Shown: positions 34,562-43,461 of the stretch, one piece after another
Position numbering within the stretch: position 1 is the first letter of the stretch
How the letters are laid out: each line of letters opens with the position of its first letter
DNA from: Phycisphaerae bacterium
GTDB lineage: Bacteria; Planctomycetota; Phycisphaerae; UBA1845; JAFGLZ01
Direction of reading: 5' to 3'
DNA length: 64,000 bases
Assembly (NCBI GenBank): GCA_016927755.1
Contig: JAFGLZ010000132.1
Span: forward strand, 1-64,000
Notes under the pieces: generated by a model
The model's input: only the letters and a program-made list of their open reading frames with translations
Databases searched by the model: none
Told to the model about the DNA's origin: nothing
Position numbers and translations under genes: made by a program

Positions 34562-35892
34562 GTGACGCAAGGAGGCGAGCCCCTGTGGCAGAAGGGAGGC
34601 CCCTTGCGTTGCCTGATCGACAAGCCTGCCCGTGTCTACCGCCCCCGTCAGCCTGCGGAATCCGACTTCCACCGCCTCATCCGCCAACACTTCGACGACT
34701 TTCGCGCCGTCTACGCCGAACACTATGCCCGCAAGCTCGGGCACTGGCGGCCCGTCTTTGACCGCGCCGTCCGTCAGTTCCTCAAGTGCGGCGACCTGCA
34801 ACACGGCTTCCTCGGGTGCGTTGCCCGGACTGCCGACACGAGTTCCTCGTCGCCTTTTCCTGCAAGCAGCGATGTATCTGCCCCGGTTGCTCGCGGAAGC
34901 GGGTGATCCTGTTCGCCCTGCGTGTCGCGGAGGACGTCTGTCTGCCCGTTCCACACCGCCAGTTCGTGTGGACCATCCCCAAGCGACTTCGCATCTTCTT
35001 CCGCTTCCACCGCAGACTGCTCAATCGCCTGCCTCGCCTGGCCTGGGAAAGCGTCATCGAAGTCTGCCGGGCGGTCCTCGGCCCCGACGCCACGCCCGGC
35101 GGCATCCTCGCCCTCCAGACCTTCGGCACCCTGATTCACTTCCACCCTCACCTCCACGGCCTGCTCACCGACGGCGCGTTTACGCCCGACGGCCGGTTCC
35201 TGCCCGTCCCCGTCAATCTCACCCACGAACCGTTCCGTCGTCTCTGGGAGCACAAGGTCTTCAGTCTGCTGCTGGATGAAGGCAGGATCGAACCCGCGCT
35301 CGTCGAGCAGATGCGTTCCTGGCGGCACAGCGGATTCAACGTCGACCGGAGCGTCCGCCTGGCGGCCGGCGACCGCGACGGACTCGAACGCCTCGCACAG
35401 TACATGGCCCGTAGCCCCTTCAGCCTGAGCCGGCTGATCCGCATCACCCCTGCCGGCAAGGTGCTCTACAAGGCCGAGAAGGACCGCTGTCAACGATACC
35501 CCCAACCCGCCAGTGAAGACCTTTTCGGCGGCGTCGCCCGCAACTACCAGCTCTTCGAGCCCCTGGATTTCCTCGCCGAACTCGTCCAGCACATCCCCAA
35601 CAAGGGCGAGCACCTTATCCGCTACTATGGCTGCTACTCCAACAAGGCTCGCGGGCTCCGCGCCAAGAGCGCCGCCGCTCGCCCGGCGGACCCGGCGACT
35701 CTGCCGGCTGGCGATGCCCCGCCCCAACCGGTCATGGCCGAGCCGGGCCGGCTCGACCGCCGCCGTTGGGCCGCTCTCATCAAACACATCCTGAATTCAA
35801 GAGAAACACTCTCGATTTCGGTCTTGAACAGGCCGGGATCGGGGGGTATACTGCGCGCATGTTGCCTGGGAGTGGTTTCCGGGCCGTCGTGA
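34562..35892 (+). mobile_element. IS91-family transposase, frameshifted and 3'-truncated
   Basis: Residues from 34562 (YRPRQPAESDFHRLIRQHFD to FLKCGDLQHGFL) match the N-terminus of IS91-type Y2 transposases. At about 34810 one base is missing and the protein resumes in the next frame as RVRCPDCRHEFL, with a zinc-binding cysteine set (CPDC, CKQRCICPGC), VPHRQFVWTIPKRLR and the HUH-like metal site IHFHPHLHG. It continues to RRRWAALIKHI near 35790, after which the usual YEVDPLLCPKCGG-type C-terminus is missing and unrelated sequence follows to a stop at 35892. The element is therefore dead. The missing base could instead be a programmed frameshift site, but the 3' loss argues against activity. 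Confidence 0.8.
35824..35852 (+). promoter_or_regulatory. Candidate promoter for the PEP-CTERM gene
   Basis: TTGAAC (35824-35829) and TATACT (35847-35852) are separated by 17 bases, just beyond the broken end of the IS91 element. It would give a leader of about 250 bases before the ATG at 36113. I see no recognisable riboswitch in that leader. Confidence 0.4.
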
Positions 35893-36112
35893 CTCCGCGA
35901 AATGGGCCAACGGCGTTTGCTTGCCGGTGCGAATGGGCACAATGGAGGCCCAACATGAGTCACCAAGCGACCCCCGGCCATTTCCTATCAGTCAGGGAGT
36001 TGGGAGGGGTGGGACAGACACGTCGTACGCTTCCCCCCCGGCCGTTTCGTCCGTTTCCGGTGAGGAGTCACAACGTCGCCTCTCAACCGGCAGATTGAGG
36101 GAGGAGTCATCG

Positions 36113-37399
36113 ATGAGGGGCTGCAAGAAGTGCGCGTGCTGTGTGTCTTTGGCCGGCGCGATGGTCCTGGCGGTCGCAGCAAGCCCGGCGTCGGCGTTCA
36201 CGGACGGGTTCACTAACAACAGCTATACTCAGAGTAACTGGGTCTTCGTAGACATTCTGACAGGGCCTACAATCCGTCCTACGACTGGTGTGGCGAGCAG
36301 CGGGTCCCTGACGGTTACTGCGCTGGCGCTGCCCGGCGGTTCTGATCCAGCTCGTCACCTCGTTGGGGCGTATGCGAATGCGGAGTTCGACGGCCCGTAC
36401 ACGCGCGCTCGCGGAGCGATGGTCTGGTCCGAGCTCGAGTACTCCCTCGGCATAAGGAAGGGGCTCTTTGTGGGGGGCAACATCGCGAGCCGCAATTGCC
36501 ATATGTTCACCGTCGAGCCCGGCGGAATCGGGATTCCCACACAGGGGGACGTGAGGTTGGAGCGGATCGTCGGTGGGGGCATGCGCAACACAGAATCGAC
36601 GGGGGCGTCGATCGTTTCGGGGCCTGGGGTCGTGTACCAGCTTGAGTTCGGCCAATTCGGCAATTTCCTATGGGGCAAGGTATGGACTACCGACTACAAC
36701 CAGCCTCTGGTCCAGGTCTCGGGTTACAATAGCGACATCCCTTGGGGCTTGGGTGATGGGAATACGCTCGCGGGGTTCGGCGCCATGCTCGACCAGGATC
36801 GGGGGTCCTCTGCCTACGCTGGCAGCTTCACCAGCGAGTTCCTGGTGAACTCGGGCCTCGGCTGTTTCGAGATCGCCACGAGCCCGGACGGATCGGGTGC
36901 TGCGGGCGAGGAGGACCAGACATCGGTACCCACCGGTTCCAACCAGACGGTGACTGTCTTGGGGACTTCCGGAGACTCCGGCTACGTTCAGGCGACGTTT
37001 GAGAGCACGACGTCGGCCGGGGAGTTGTCCGTTGCGTATGCGGCCATGGATCAGGCCGACCTGCCGATCGCCGATTTCGCGATCCCGGGCGACACGATGC
37101 AGGTTTGGGAGATCGACTTCGACGGTGCGTTCGACGGCGCGATCGAGCTGACGCTGACCTACGACGACACGAACATCCTGCCGCAGGACGAGCCCTTCCT
37201 GAGCGTCTTCCACTATGAGATCGACCACTGGGTTGAGCTCGACGGCATCGTCGATACGGTGGACAACACGATCACCGTGACGACGACGAGCCTCTCGCCG
37301 TTCGCGTTGGGCGTCGTACCGGAGCCGACCACGCTGTTGCTGCTGATCGCTGGCGGCCTGGCGATGGTGCGTCCTCGCCGCATGCCCCGCCCGCGGTAG
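36113..37399 (+). CDS. PEP-CTERM sorting domain protein
   Basis: The 428-residue protein has a signal peptide (LAGAMVLAVAASPASA), a beta-rich N-terminal region of unknown family (about residues 28-250), a second beta-rich region (about 285-395) and the C-terminal sorting signal VPEPTTLLLLIAGGLAMV followed by arginines. Exosortase cleaves such tails after export, and carriers are linked to exopolysaccharide production. The ATG follows GGGAGGAG. The exosortase itself is not in this window. The gene sits between the IS91 remnant and a REP-like pair, so it may have moved with mobile DNA. Confidence 0.88.
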   Translation: MRGCKKCACCVSLAGAMVLAVAASPASAFTDGFTNNSYTQSNWVFVDILTGPTIRPTTGVASSGSLTVTALALPGGSDPARHLVGAYANAEFDGPYTRARGAMVWSELEYSLGIRKGLFVGGNIASRNCHMFTVEPGGIGIPTQGDVRLERIVGGGMRNTESTGASIVSGPGVVYQLEFGQFGNFLWGKVWTTDYNQPLVQVSGYNSDIPWGLGDGNTLAGFGAMLDQDRGSSAYAGSFTSEFLVNSGLGCFEIATSPDGSGAAGEEDQTSVPTGSNQTVTVLGTSGDSGYVQATFESTTSAGELSVAYAAMDQADLPIADFAIPGDTMQVWEIDFDGAFDGAIELTLTYDDTNILPQDEPFLSVFHYEIDHWVELDGIVDTVDNTITVTTTSLSPFALGVVPEPTTLLLLIAGGLAMVRPRRMPRPR

Positions 37400-37410
37400 C
37401 GTGGGCACGA

Positions 37411-37491
37411 GGTGCGTAGAGTGCGTCTTGACGCACCATTCGATTTCATGCCACGTCTCGATTGAAGGTGCGTCAAGACGCACCCTACACC
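37411..37491. repeat. REP-like inverted pair downstream of the PEP-CTERM gene
   Basis: Two palindromes, GTGCGTC-TT-GACGCAC (37421-37436) and GGTGCGTC-AA-GACGCACC (37467-37484), each carry a TACGCACC/TACACC-type tail on their outer side, so the units are inverted copies about 29 bases apart. The arrangement resembles REP doublets. It begins 12 bases after the stop and may also stop transcription. Confidence 0.65.
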
Positions 37492-38147
37492 TCTGCCCGT
37501 CGTCGAACAATTGGACATTCCGGGACATCACCCAACCCCTCTCCCTCCTCGCCAACCAACACTGCCGACAGGGACCGACCGCCAGGAGTCTCCGCTCCCT
37601 GCGAACCGCATGATTAATGAAGGAGTATTCAGGGATCGAAACTGTAAAAAGCAGTTAGGACCGGCTCACGACGCCGCCTTCCGCGCCGTCAGCGTTAACC
37701 CCCCACCCCCGGAAGACCGGCGCCGTCCCTGTCGGAATCAGATTTCCTATCAGTGACCTCCGAACGAGACATCTTGAACCATGACAGACGGACCATCCCC
37801 GCGATCCGCGATGCCGCGGGCATGGCCCTTTTTCCATGCGCATGCGGAAGGAGTAGAACTATGTCTCTCAACCCATTCGAAGGCCGGCTCTAGCGGCCGG
37901 CCAGGACGCTGACCGAGCGGTTCGGCGTCGGATGAGCCTCTCTACGTGGAACGAAGCACGGGGCCGCGGAACGTCGCTTCCATTAGGGACGATGCGTCCG
38001 GCCGAGCCGGGACCCTTCCAGTCTGGACGGTCTTCCCGCGCGGATGCGTGCCACCCGCCGGTAGAGTTCGTGTTCCCCACCTCTGAAGGGCCACGCAGAC
38101 ACGCACCACGGTCGCTACGGGACACCCGAGACATTCCGAGGAACGGC
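37492..38147. other. 656-base region without a confident gene
   Basis: This lies between the REP pair and the end of the minus-strand PQQ protein gene. It holds only short reading frames. One ATG at 37861 has an excellent AAGGAG ribosome site, but the frame stops after ten codons (MSLNPFEGRL). A 42-codon frame from 37781 has no recognisable features. The region may be decayed sequence. Confidence 0.4.
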
Positions 38148-41100
38148 TCAGATGAGGTTGGGTTTTCCGTAGCACTCGATACGGCCGTCGGCGAGGACGA
38201 CGATGATGCGTCCGTCGCGATCGACGAGCAGACCGCCTGGCAGCGCGGGGCCGGAGAGGTCTTTCTGCCACAGCTCCTTGCCGTCGGCGCGATCCATGGC
38301 CACGAGCCGCCACACCTTTGCGAGGCGGCGCTGGATCGGCGCTTCGACGACGGCCAGGAGGGCGTTGGGGGTCATGACGAGGGAGACGGTATCGGTTCGA
38401 CTGAGCGGTCGGGCGTGCCACGTCGCTCGGGGAAGTCCCTCGGGTCTCTTGCCGCGCTTCCAGACTTCGTGCTGCTCGGTCATCCACTTGTGAAACTGGT
38501 CGGCGTCGACCATCTGGGGCATTCGGCCCCGTCCGTCGACGAAGGCGATTCGCTGGTCGTCCCATGTCGGGGGGATCTTGCCGCTGCAGAGCTGGGGCCA
38601 GAAGTCCTTGTACTTCGGTGACGTCACGACGAAGTTGCCGGGGTTGACGACGTTCTCGCGGGCGGAGTAGCGGAGTCGGCCGCCGGAGATCAGGATGTTC
38701 TTGTCGAAGACGCCGATCTCCTCGCCGCGGTTGGCGCGGGGCGAGCCGTTGCTGGGGTCCGTGCCGCAGTACTTGCCGTCGGTGAGGTCGTAGACGCCGT
38801 GCGCGATGACGTTGCCGCCGGGCATCCAGAGCTTGTCCCGGTAGATCGTGAGATCGCCCTGAGCGGAGACGCCTTTGCGGAGCGTCTTGTCCAGGTGGCC
38901 GGATGAGTTGTTCTGCCATTTGAGCTTGCCGGTGACGGCGTCGAGGGCGCAAACGTAGGTACCGTCGTAGTCGATGATTCCGGCGGCGGCGTATGCCACG
39001 CCGCCCTTGACCAGGACGCCGGTGTTGACGGGCCACGTGGAGCAGAGATCGCCGTAGACCATGATGCGTCGCTCGACGGGCGCTGCTCGGAATCGCCAGA
39101 GGCGCCGGCCGGTGGCGGCCTCGAAGGCGTAGACGCACCCGTCACCGGAGCCGACGTAGGCTCTGCCGCCGGAGATCGTGGGCGGTTGGAGGATGCGTCC
39201 GGAGGTCAGGGCGACCCAGTGGGTCTTGCCGGTTGCGGCGTCGATGGCCGTGACGCGTCCGTCGGCGTCGCAAACGAAGAGGAGCCCCCCTGCCGCCGTC
39301 GCGGGGGTGGCCAAGCGAAGCCTGTCGGCCGATTGCCATAGCCGGGTCACGTATTTCGGCGTGGGGACTTTCGTGCTTGCGCTTCGGTCGAGGTTGGCGC
39401 GGTACGTGGGCCAGTCGTTCTCACCGACTTCGAGGGGCGCGACGCGCGACGCGTCGGAAGCGAAGGTCTCCAGGCGGTCGGCGTCCGTTGCGGGGCGATC
39501 AAAGGCGAAGTTGCCGGCGGAACACATGGCGATGCGTCCCATTAGGGAGAGGTTGCAGTCGCACAGCCACGGCCCGACGTAGAGCAGGCCGTTGGCGCCG
39601 ATGACGCCGTCGTTGCAGGAGGGTCGAAATGCGCCGTTGAAGAGCACGGCGCCGGTCTTGCGGTCGTAGCGAGTCATGCCCTCGGGCATTCCGCGACAGA
39701 AGAGCGAGTCGGGCGTGGCGGTCAGCCGGGCGCAGGATCGCTTGGCGAAGTTGAGGTCCTTGATCGTCTTGCCCGTCATGGGATCGAGCATGAGCGTGCT
39801 GCCGTCGGGACCGATGCCGACGAAGAGGCGGTCATCGACGTAGAGCATGTTGGGGTTATTGGTGGTCTTGGTGCGGTGCCAGAGGAGTCGGCCGTCGTCG
39901 TGTGATACGGCGACGATGTTCATACGGGTCTGTGCCTCGAAGAAGAGGGCCTTGGGCGTGTAGAGGCAGAAGCAGGTGCTCTTGAATCCGGGGGTGGACT
40001 TGAGGTGACGGCCGGGCTCCTCGATGAGCTTGCGGGTCTTCGCGTCGCCGTTGGTCCAGACGACCTTTCCGGAGGAGGCGTCGAGGCAGCCGAATCGGGC
40101 GTCGGGGGCGTAGAAGTGAACGCGTCCACCGCCGATGACCATTGCGCGGGAGTCAACGGGGGCATTCTCTCGATGCGCCCACGTCACGGCCTTGCCGGCG
40201 ATGTCATAGGCGAGGATGGTCTCGCCGAAGCCCCAGGGCACGCGGTCCTGATAGTAGCCGGGGCTTAGCTCGCCCCAACTCCATGCGCGGAAGGGACTGC
40301 GAACGATCGTCGTTTCGGCGGGGTCCGGGTTCTCGCCGATGAGGACGTAGAGCCTGCCGTCGTGCATGGCGATCCACTTCCACTGGCCGGGGTGGTCTGG
40401 GATTCGGATCCTGCCCTTCTCGCGACCCGTGGCGGGATCGAGCATGAGGCAGCCTTCGCCGTCCATGTCGATCATGTAGAACACGTCGTCGGTGGCGATG
40501 AAGGCGGATCGGTGGGCGAGATAGCCGTCGGGGAGCTTTCGCCGCCACAGTGGGGTGCCGTTGTAGCCGTTGCGGGCCAGCAGCGTATTGAGCCAGGGCT
40601 CTTCGCGCTCATGGTGAGCGATGTGGCCCATGGCGATAAAGACGCGTCCGCCGGCGGCGGTGGTGATGGCGGGCATGGCGATGTAAAGGGGCTCTCCGTA
40701 CCACTGGGTCATGTAGGGCGCTTGGATGACGGCATCTGTGGAGACAGGATTGTTGTCCGGGCCATGCTCCCAGTGACTCCAGTCGTCGGCGCCGTCGAGG
40801 GGGGGCTTGGTCAACCTTCCCCAGACGCTTTCGGCGTCTTCCGAGACGAGGCGCTCGTTTCGGAGTACGGCCGTGAGCAGGGCCTTGAAGACTTGGGGCT
40901 TCAGATCGACGTTCGCTCCGGTGGCGGGGCGCTGCATGCCCAGGATGGCTGCGCCTTCGGGCCTGAGGACGCGCTTGACGTCGGCGAGACAGGATTCGCT
41001 TAGTTTGTCCGGTGAAGGCGCGGCGCGTCCGTCCTGGCCGACGGTGTCAATGAGATCGCCCAGCGTGAGTCGCCAGGCAAGCACGAGGTCGACGGTGTTG

Positions 41101-41453
41101 TCGGCGTGGGGGAGCGTGGCGAGGGACCCTCGATCGACGAGGGCGCGGCGTCCGTGGAGCCCGGCCGAAGCCATCGCCTCTCGGGTCTTGGTTACGACGT
41201 CGGGCCTCGGGTCGAGCACGTGGAACGTGGCGCGACTCGATCGAATGAGTCGGAGGATGGCCTCGACATCGTCACAGCCGATGATGACGAACAGGCCCGG
41301 GCGATCCTTCACGCCGTCGGTCAACTCCCCGACGAGCTTGGGTGAGTCCTTGCCGCCGGCGGCGGCGCGCGCGGAGGGCAGCGCCCGGTCGGCGCTGAGG
41401 AGCCCGACGACGCACAGGATCCCCGTCGTGCAAACTCGTAAACCGCTGGTCAT
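38148..41453 (-). CDS. Secreted methyltransferase-like / PQQ beta-propeller fusion protein
   Basis: The 1101-residue protein starts with a signal peptide (residues 1-29, ending ALPSARA). Residues about 45-200 resemble a class I methyltransferase fold: GLFVIIGCDDVEAILRLI in place of the glycine loop, FHVLDPRPD, LPHADNTVDLVLAWRLTL and VKRVLRPEG. The rest is a long series of PQQ/WD-like repeats (ATGKTHWVALTSG, AVTGKLKWQNNSS, DGKELWQKDLSG), predicting one or two beta-propellers. The SAM loop lacks GxGxG, and SAM is not expected outside the cytoplasm, so the first domain may only be a fold relic. The ATG at 41453 is chosen for its AAGGGG ribosome site. The function is unknown. Confidence 0.78.
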   Translation of the reverse strand: MTSGLRVCTTGILCVVGLLSADRALPSARAAAGGKDSPKLVGELTDGVKDRPGLFVIIGCDDVEAILRLIRSSRATFHVLDPRPDVVTKTREAMASAGLHGRRALVDRGSLATLPHADNTVDLVLAWRLTLGDLIDTVGQDGRAAPSPDKLSESCLADVKRVLRPEGAAILGMQRPATGANVDLKPQVFKALLTAVLRNERLVSEDAESVWGRLTKPPLDGADDWSHWEHGPDNNPVSTDAVIQAPYMTQWYGEPLYIAMPAITTAAGGRVFIAMGHIAHHEREEPWLNTLLARNGYNGTPLWRRKLPDGYLAHRSAFIATDDVFYMIDMDGEGCLMLDPATGREKGRIRIPDHPGQWKWIAMHDGRLYVLIGENPDPAETTIVRSPFRAWSWGELSPGYYQDRVPWGFGETILAYDIAGKAVTWAHRENAPVDSRAMVIGGGRVHFYAPDARFGCLDASSGKVVWTNGDAKTRKLIEEPGRHLKSTPGFKSTCFCLYTPKALFFEAQTRMNIVAVSHDDGRLLWHRTKTTNNPNMLYVDDRLFVGIGPDGSTLMLDPMTGKTIKDLNFAKRSCARLTATPDSLFCRGMPEGMTRYDRKTGAVLFNGAFRPSCNDGVIGANGLLYVGPWLCDCNLSLMGRIAMCSAGNFAFDRPATDADRLETFASDASRVAPLEVGENDWPTYRANLDRSASTKVPTPKYVTRLWQSADRLRLATPATAAGGLLFVCDADGRVTAIDAATGKTHWVALTSGRILQPPTISGGRAYVGSGDGCVYAFEAATGRRLWRFRAAPVERRIMVYGDLCSTWPVNTGVLVKGGVAYAAAGIIDYDGTYVCALDAVTGKLKWQNNSSGHLDKTLRKGVSAQGDLTIYRDKLWMPGGNVIAHGVYDLTDGKYCGTDPSNGSPRANRGEEIGVFDKNILISGGRLRYSARENVVNPGNFVVTSPKYKDFWPQLCSGKIPPTWDDQRIAFVDGRGRMPQMVDADQFHKWMTEQHEVWKRGKRPEGLPRATWHARPLSRTDTVSLVMTPNALLAVVEAPIQRRLAKVWRLVAMDRADGKELWQKDLSGPALPGGLLVDRDGRIIVVLADGRIECYGKPNLI

Positions 41454-41579
41454 CTGAAGTCCCCTTCGCATGTGACGTGATTGGCTGCGACCCGCCGACC
41501 CGTCTAGCGTGGCCCGAGTCGCTCCTGGAGTCAACCATGTTCCGGCTGGATATCGAGGGAGGGATGGCGCGGCCCAGCT

Positions 41580-41690
41580 TGCGTGTTCAACGTGATCGAC
41601 GGCAACGGCGACGGGGCAATCGATCTCAAGGAATTGAAGGAGCATCCTCCGCGAGCGAGGCGGCGGATCGATCAGGCGGCGGGAGGATAG
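41580..41690 (+). pseudogene. EF-hand protein remnant
   Basis: One plus-strand frame reads VFNVIDGNGDGAIDLKELKE and ends at a TAG (41688-41690). The loop DGNGDGAIDLKE is a canonical calcium-binding EF-hand, with ligands at positions 1, 3, 5 and 12. No ATG exists in frame and the upstream codons carry no signal peptide, so this is probably the tail of a lost dockerin-like or EF-hand protein. A GTG at 41583 would give only a 35-residue peptide. Confidence 0.5.
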
Positions 41691-41693
41691 CTG

Positions 41694-42752
41694 TCAGTTA
41701 TCGCTACCGAGACGTTGGCGGACGTAGTCGGCTCTGACGGCGCTGCGTTCCTCGCCGTTGAGGACGGATCCGCTGATCTTCTGGAGGTGCGCGGGCTGGG
41801 TCATCACGAAGAGTTCGTTGACCAGCTCGATGCCGAGGAGGTCGATCCGCCCGAGGTTGACGCCCATTCGCAGGTGGCTGAGCAGCCCGAGGGTCTCGTC
41901 GCTGCTGAGGGAGCGCGCGGTCGTCAACAGGCCGTAGGCTCGCCAGATCTTGTCGTCCAAGGCGACGGCCTTCTCGCGGAGCAAGACCTGTCGGGCCTGC
42001 TTCTCGTAGTCGACGATCTTGGGAATGACGATGTGCTTGAAGTCGTCGATGATGTCCTCTTCGCTGCGCCCGAGTGTGGTCTGGTTACTAACCTGGTAGA
42101 AGTCGCCGGTGGCCTCGGTGCCCTCTCCGAAGAGTCCGCGGATCGCCAATCGCATGTCCCGCGCGGCGCGGACAACGCGCTCCATCTCACCCGTCATTCT
42201 CAGGGCCGGCAGGTGCAGCATGACGGAGACGCGAATGCCGGTGCCCACGTTGGTGGGGCAGGCGGTCAGGTAGCCATATCGCTTGTGAAAGGCATACTCG
42301 ACTCTCGAGCCGAGCATATCGTCGATCCTGCCGACCTCGTCCCACAGCTCGTCGAGCTGCAGGCCGCTTCTTAGGACCTGCATTCGCAGATGGTCTTCCT
42401 CGTTGACCATCAGGGCGATGGTCTCTCGTCCGCCAATGGCGACGCCGCGACTGCCTTGGCCCTCGGCGTGCTGTCGGCTGATCAGGTGACGTTCGACCAG
42501 GAGTCTTCGCTCGAGGTCGCCGGCACCATCGACATCGACGTAGAAGGGCGCGTCGGGCAGGTCAAGGTCCTGGATGTGGCCGCGGAGGCTTCTTTCCAGT
42601 TCCCGTCGTTGGACGTCGTTCGTCTTGGACAGGAACGGGTATCCCACGACGTTCCGGGCGAGCCGGATCCGGGAGGATATCACGATGTCGCACATCGGAC
42701 CGGTGCCGCTGAGCCACTCACCGGCCCCTTTGGTTAGGTCGTCGATACTCAT
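41694..42752 (-). CDS. mcsB: Protein arginine kinase McsB
   Basis: The 352-residue protein is an ATP:guanido phosphotransferase homologue with SSRIRLARNVVGYPF, the glutamate-bearing NEEDHLRMQVL, CPTNVGTGIRVSVMLHLPAL, and NQTTLGRSEEDII. McsB phosphorylates arginines in proteins and marks them for ClpCP degradation. It starts in an ATGA overlap with the mcsA stop, so the pair is coupled. Neither clpC nor ctsR is nearby, unlike in Firmicutes. A short EF-hand remnant lies just beyond its stop. Confidence 0.93.
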   Translation of the reverse strand: MSIDDLTKGAGEWLSGTGPMCDIVISSRIRLARNVVGYPFLSKTNDVQRRELERSLRGHIQDLDLPDAPFYVDVDGAGDLERRLLVERHLISRQHAEGQGSRGVAIGGRETIALMVNEEDHLRMQVLRSGLQLDELWDEVGRIDDMLGSRVEYAFHKRYGYLTACPTNVGTGIRVSVMLHLPALRMTGEMERVVRAARDMRLAIRGLFGEGTEATGDFYQVSNQTTLGRSEEDIIDDFKHIVIPKIVDYEKQARQVLLREKAVALDDKIWRAYGLLTTARSLSSDETLGLLSHLRMGVNLGRIDLLGIELVNELFVMTQPAHLQKISGSVLNGEERSAVRADYVRQRLGSDN

Positions 42753-43240
42753 GAGCTTTCTTGCGTCTTGATCTGGTCACGGAGTCTGGCGGCAACCTCG
42801 TACTCTTCGCGCTCAACGGCATCACTTAGTTGCTGCCTGAGGCGCATCAATTCACGTCGCCGTTGGTCGGCCTCTGACGTTCGTTCCCCTGGCGCCTTGC
42901 CGACGTGATGCGTGGCCCCCTCTCCGTGCGCCCGCTCCAACAGCGGCAGCAGGGCCTCCTCGAACGCGTCATAGTCGTTCGGACATCCGAGCAGCCCGTT
43001 GTTCCGGAATTCCACGAAGGTGTTCCCGCACTCCTGACACTTCAGCTCCGCCAACTCCCGGGCCCGCGACTGCTCCATCACGAAGCTGGCCAGCATCTCG
43101 TTGATGGGGGTGTGGCTCTTGACCGTGATGTTCTCGTTCTGCGCGCACTGATCACAGAGATGCTTCTCGTGCTTCTCGTTCTTGACGATGTCCGTCAGAT
43201 GCACCGTCGCTGGGTTCTTCCCGCACCTCTGGCAGAGCAT
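42749..43240 (-). CDS. mcsA: McsA-like zinc-binding activator of McsB
   Basis: The 163-residue protein has three CxxC pairs (CQRC, CDQC, CQEC), a fourth degenerate one (GCPND), and a C-terminal UVR motif (LRQQLSDAVEREEYEVAARLRDQI). McsA binds and activates McsB. The N-terminus MLCQRCGKNPATVHLTDIV is typical. The fourth cysteine pair has only one cysteine, so zinc binding there may differ. It is the first gene of the mcsA-mcsB operon on the minus strand. Confidence 0.9.
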   Translation of the reverse strand: MLCQRCGKNPATVHLTDIVKNEKHEKHLCDQCAQNENITVKSHTPINEMLASFVMEQSRARELAELKCQECGNTFVEFRNNGLLGCPNDYDAFEEALLPLLERAHGEGATHHVGKAPGERTSEADQRRRELMRLRQQLSDAVEREEYEVAARLRDQIKTQESS

Positions 43241-43461
43241 GGGGAGAATCTCCTGTATCGAGCCCGCTCATGTGATCTTAGTTCAGCCGACGCGAGCCCG
43301 TCAAGCGTCGCCAACGTCGAGCGCGGCTGCCGCGGAACGGCCCAGCGTAGCCAGCGGCCGGGGTTTTCCTTTGAACCGATCCGACGGAGCCGCTAGAGTC
43401 ACTTGGCCCTGCCTCGCGGCGGGCCCGTGTTGCCCTATCCTATGTATCGGAGCTTCTTGCG

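Noticed and set aside
35980-37754. Thirteen-base direct repeat ATTTCCTATCAGT at 35980-35992 and 37742-37754 flanking the PEP-CTERM gene
   Set aside because: It could be an insertion footprint, but a 13-base match is expected by chance in 64 kb and the flanks do not extend it.
37861-37893. Ten-codon frame with a perfect ribosome site (MSLNPFEGRL)
   Set aside because: Too short to support as a gene; it may be the start of a decayed one.
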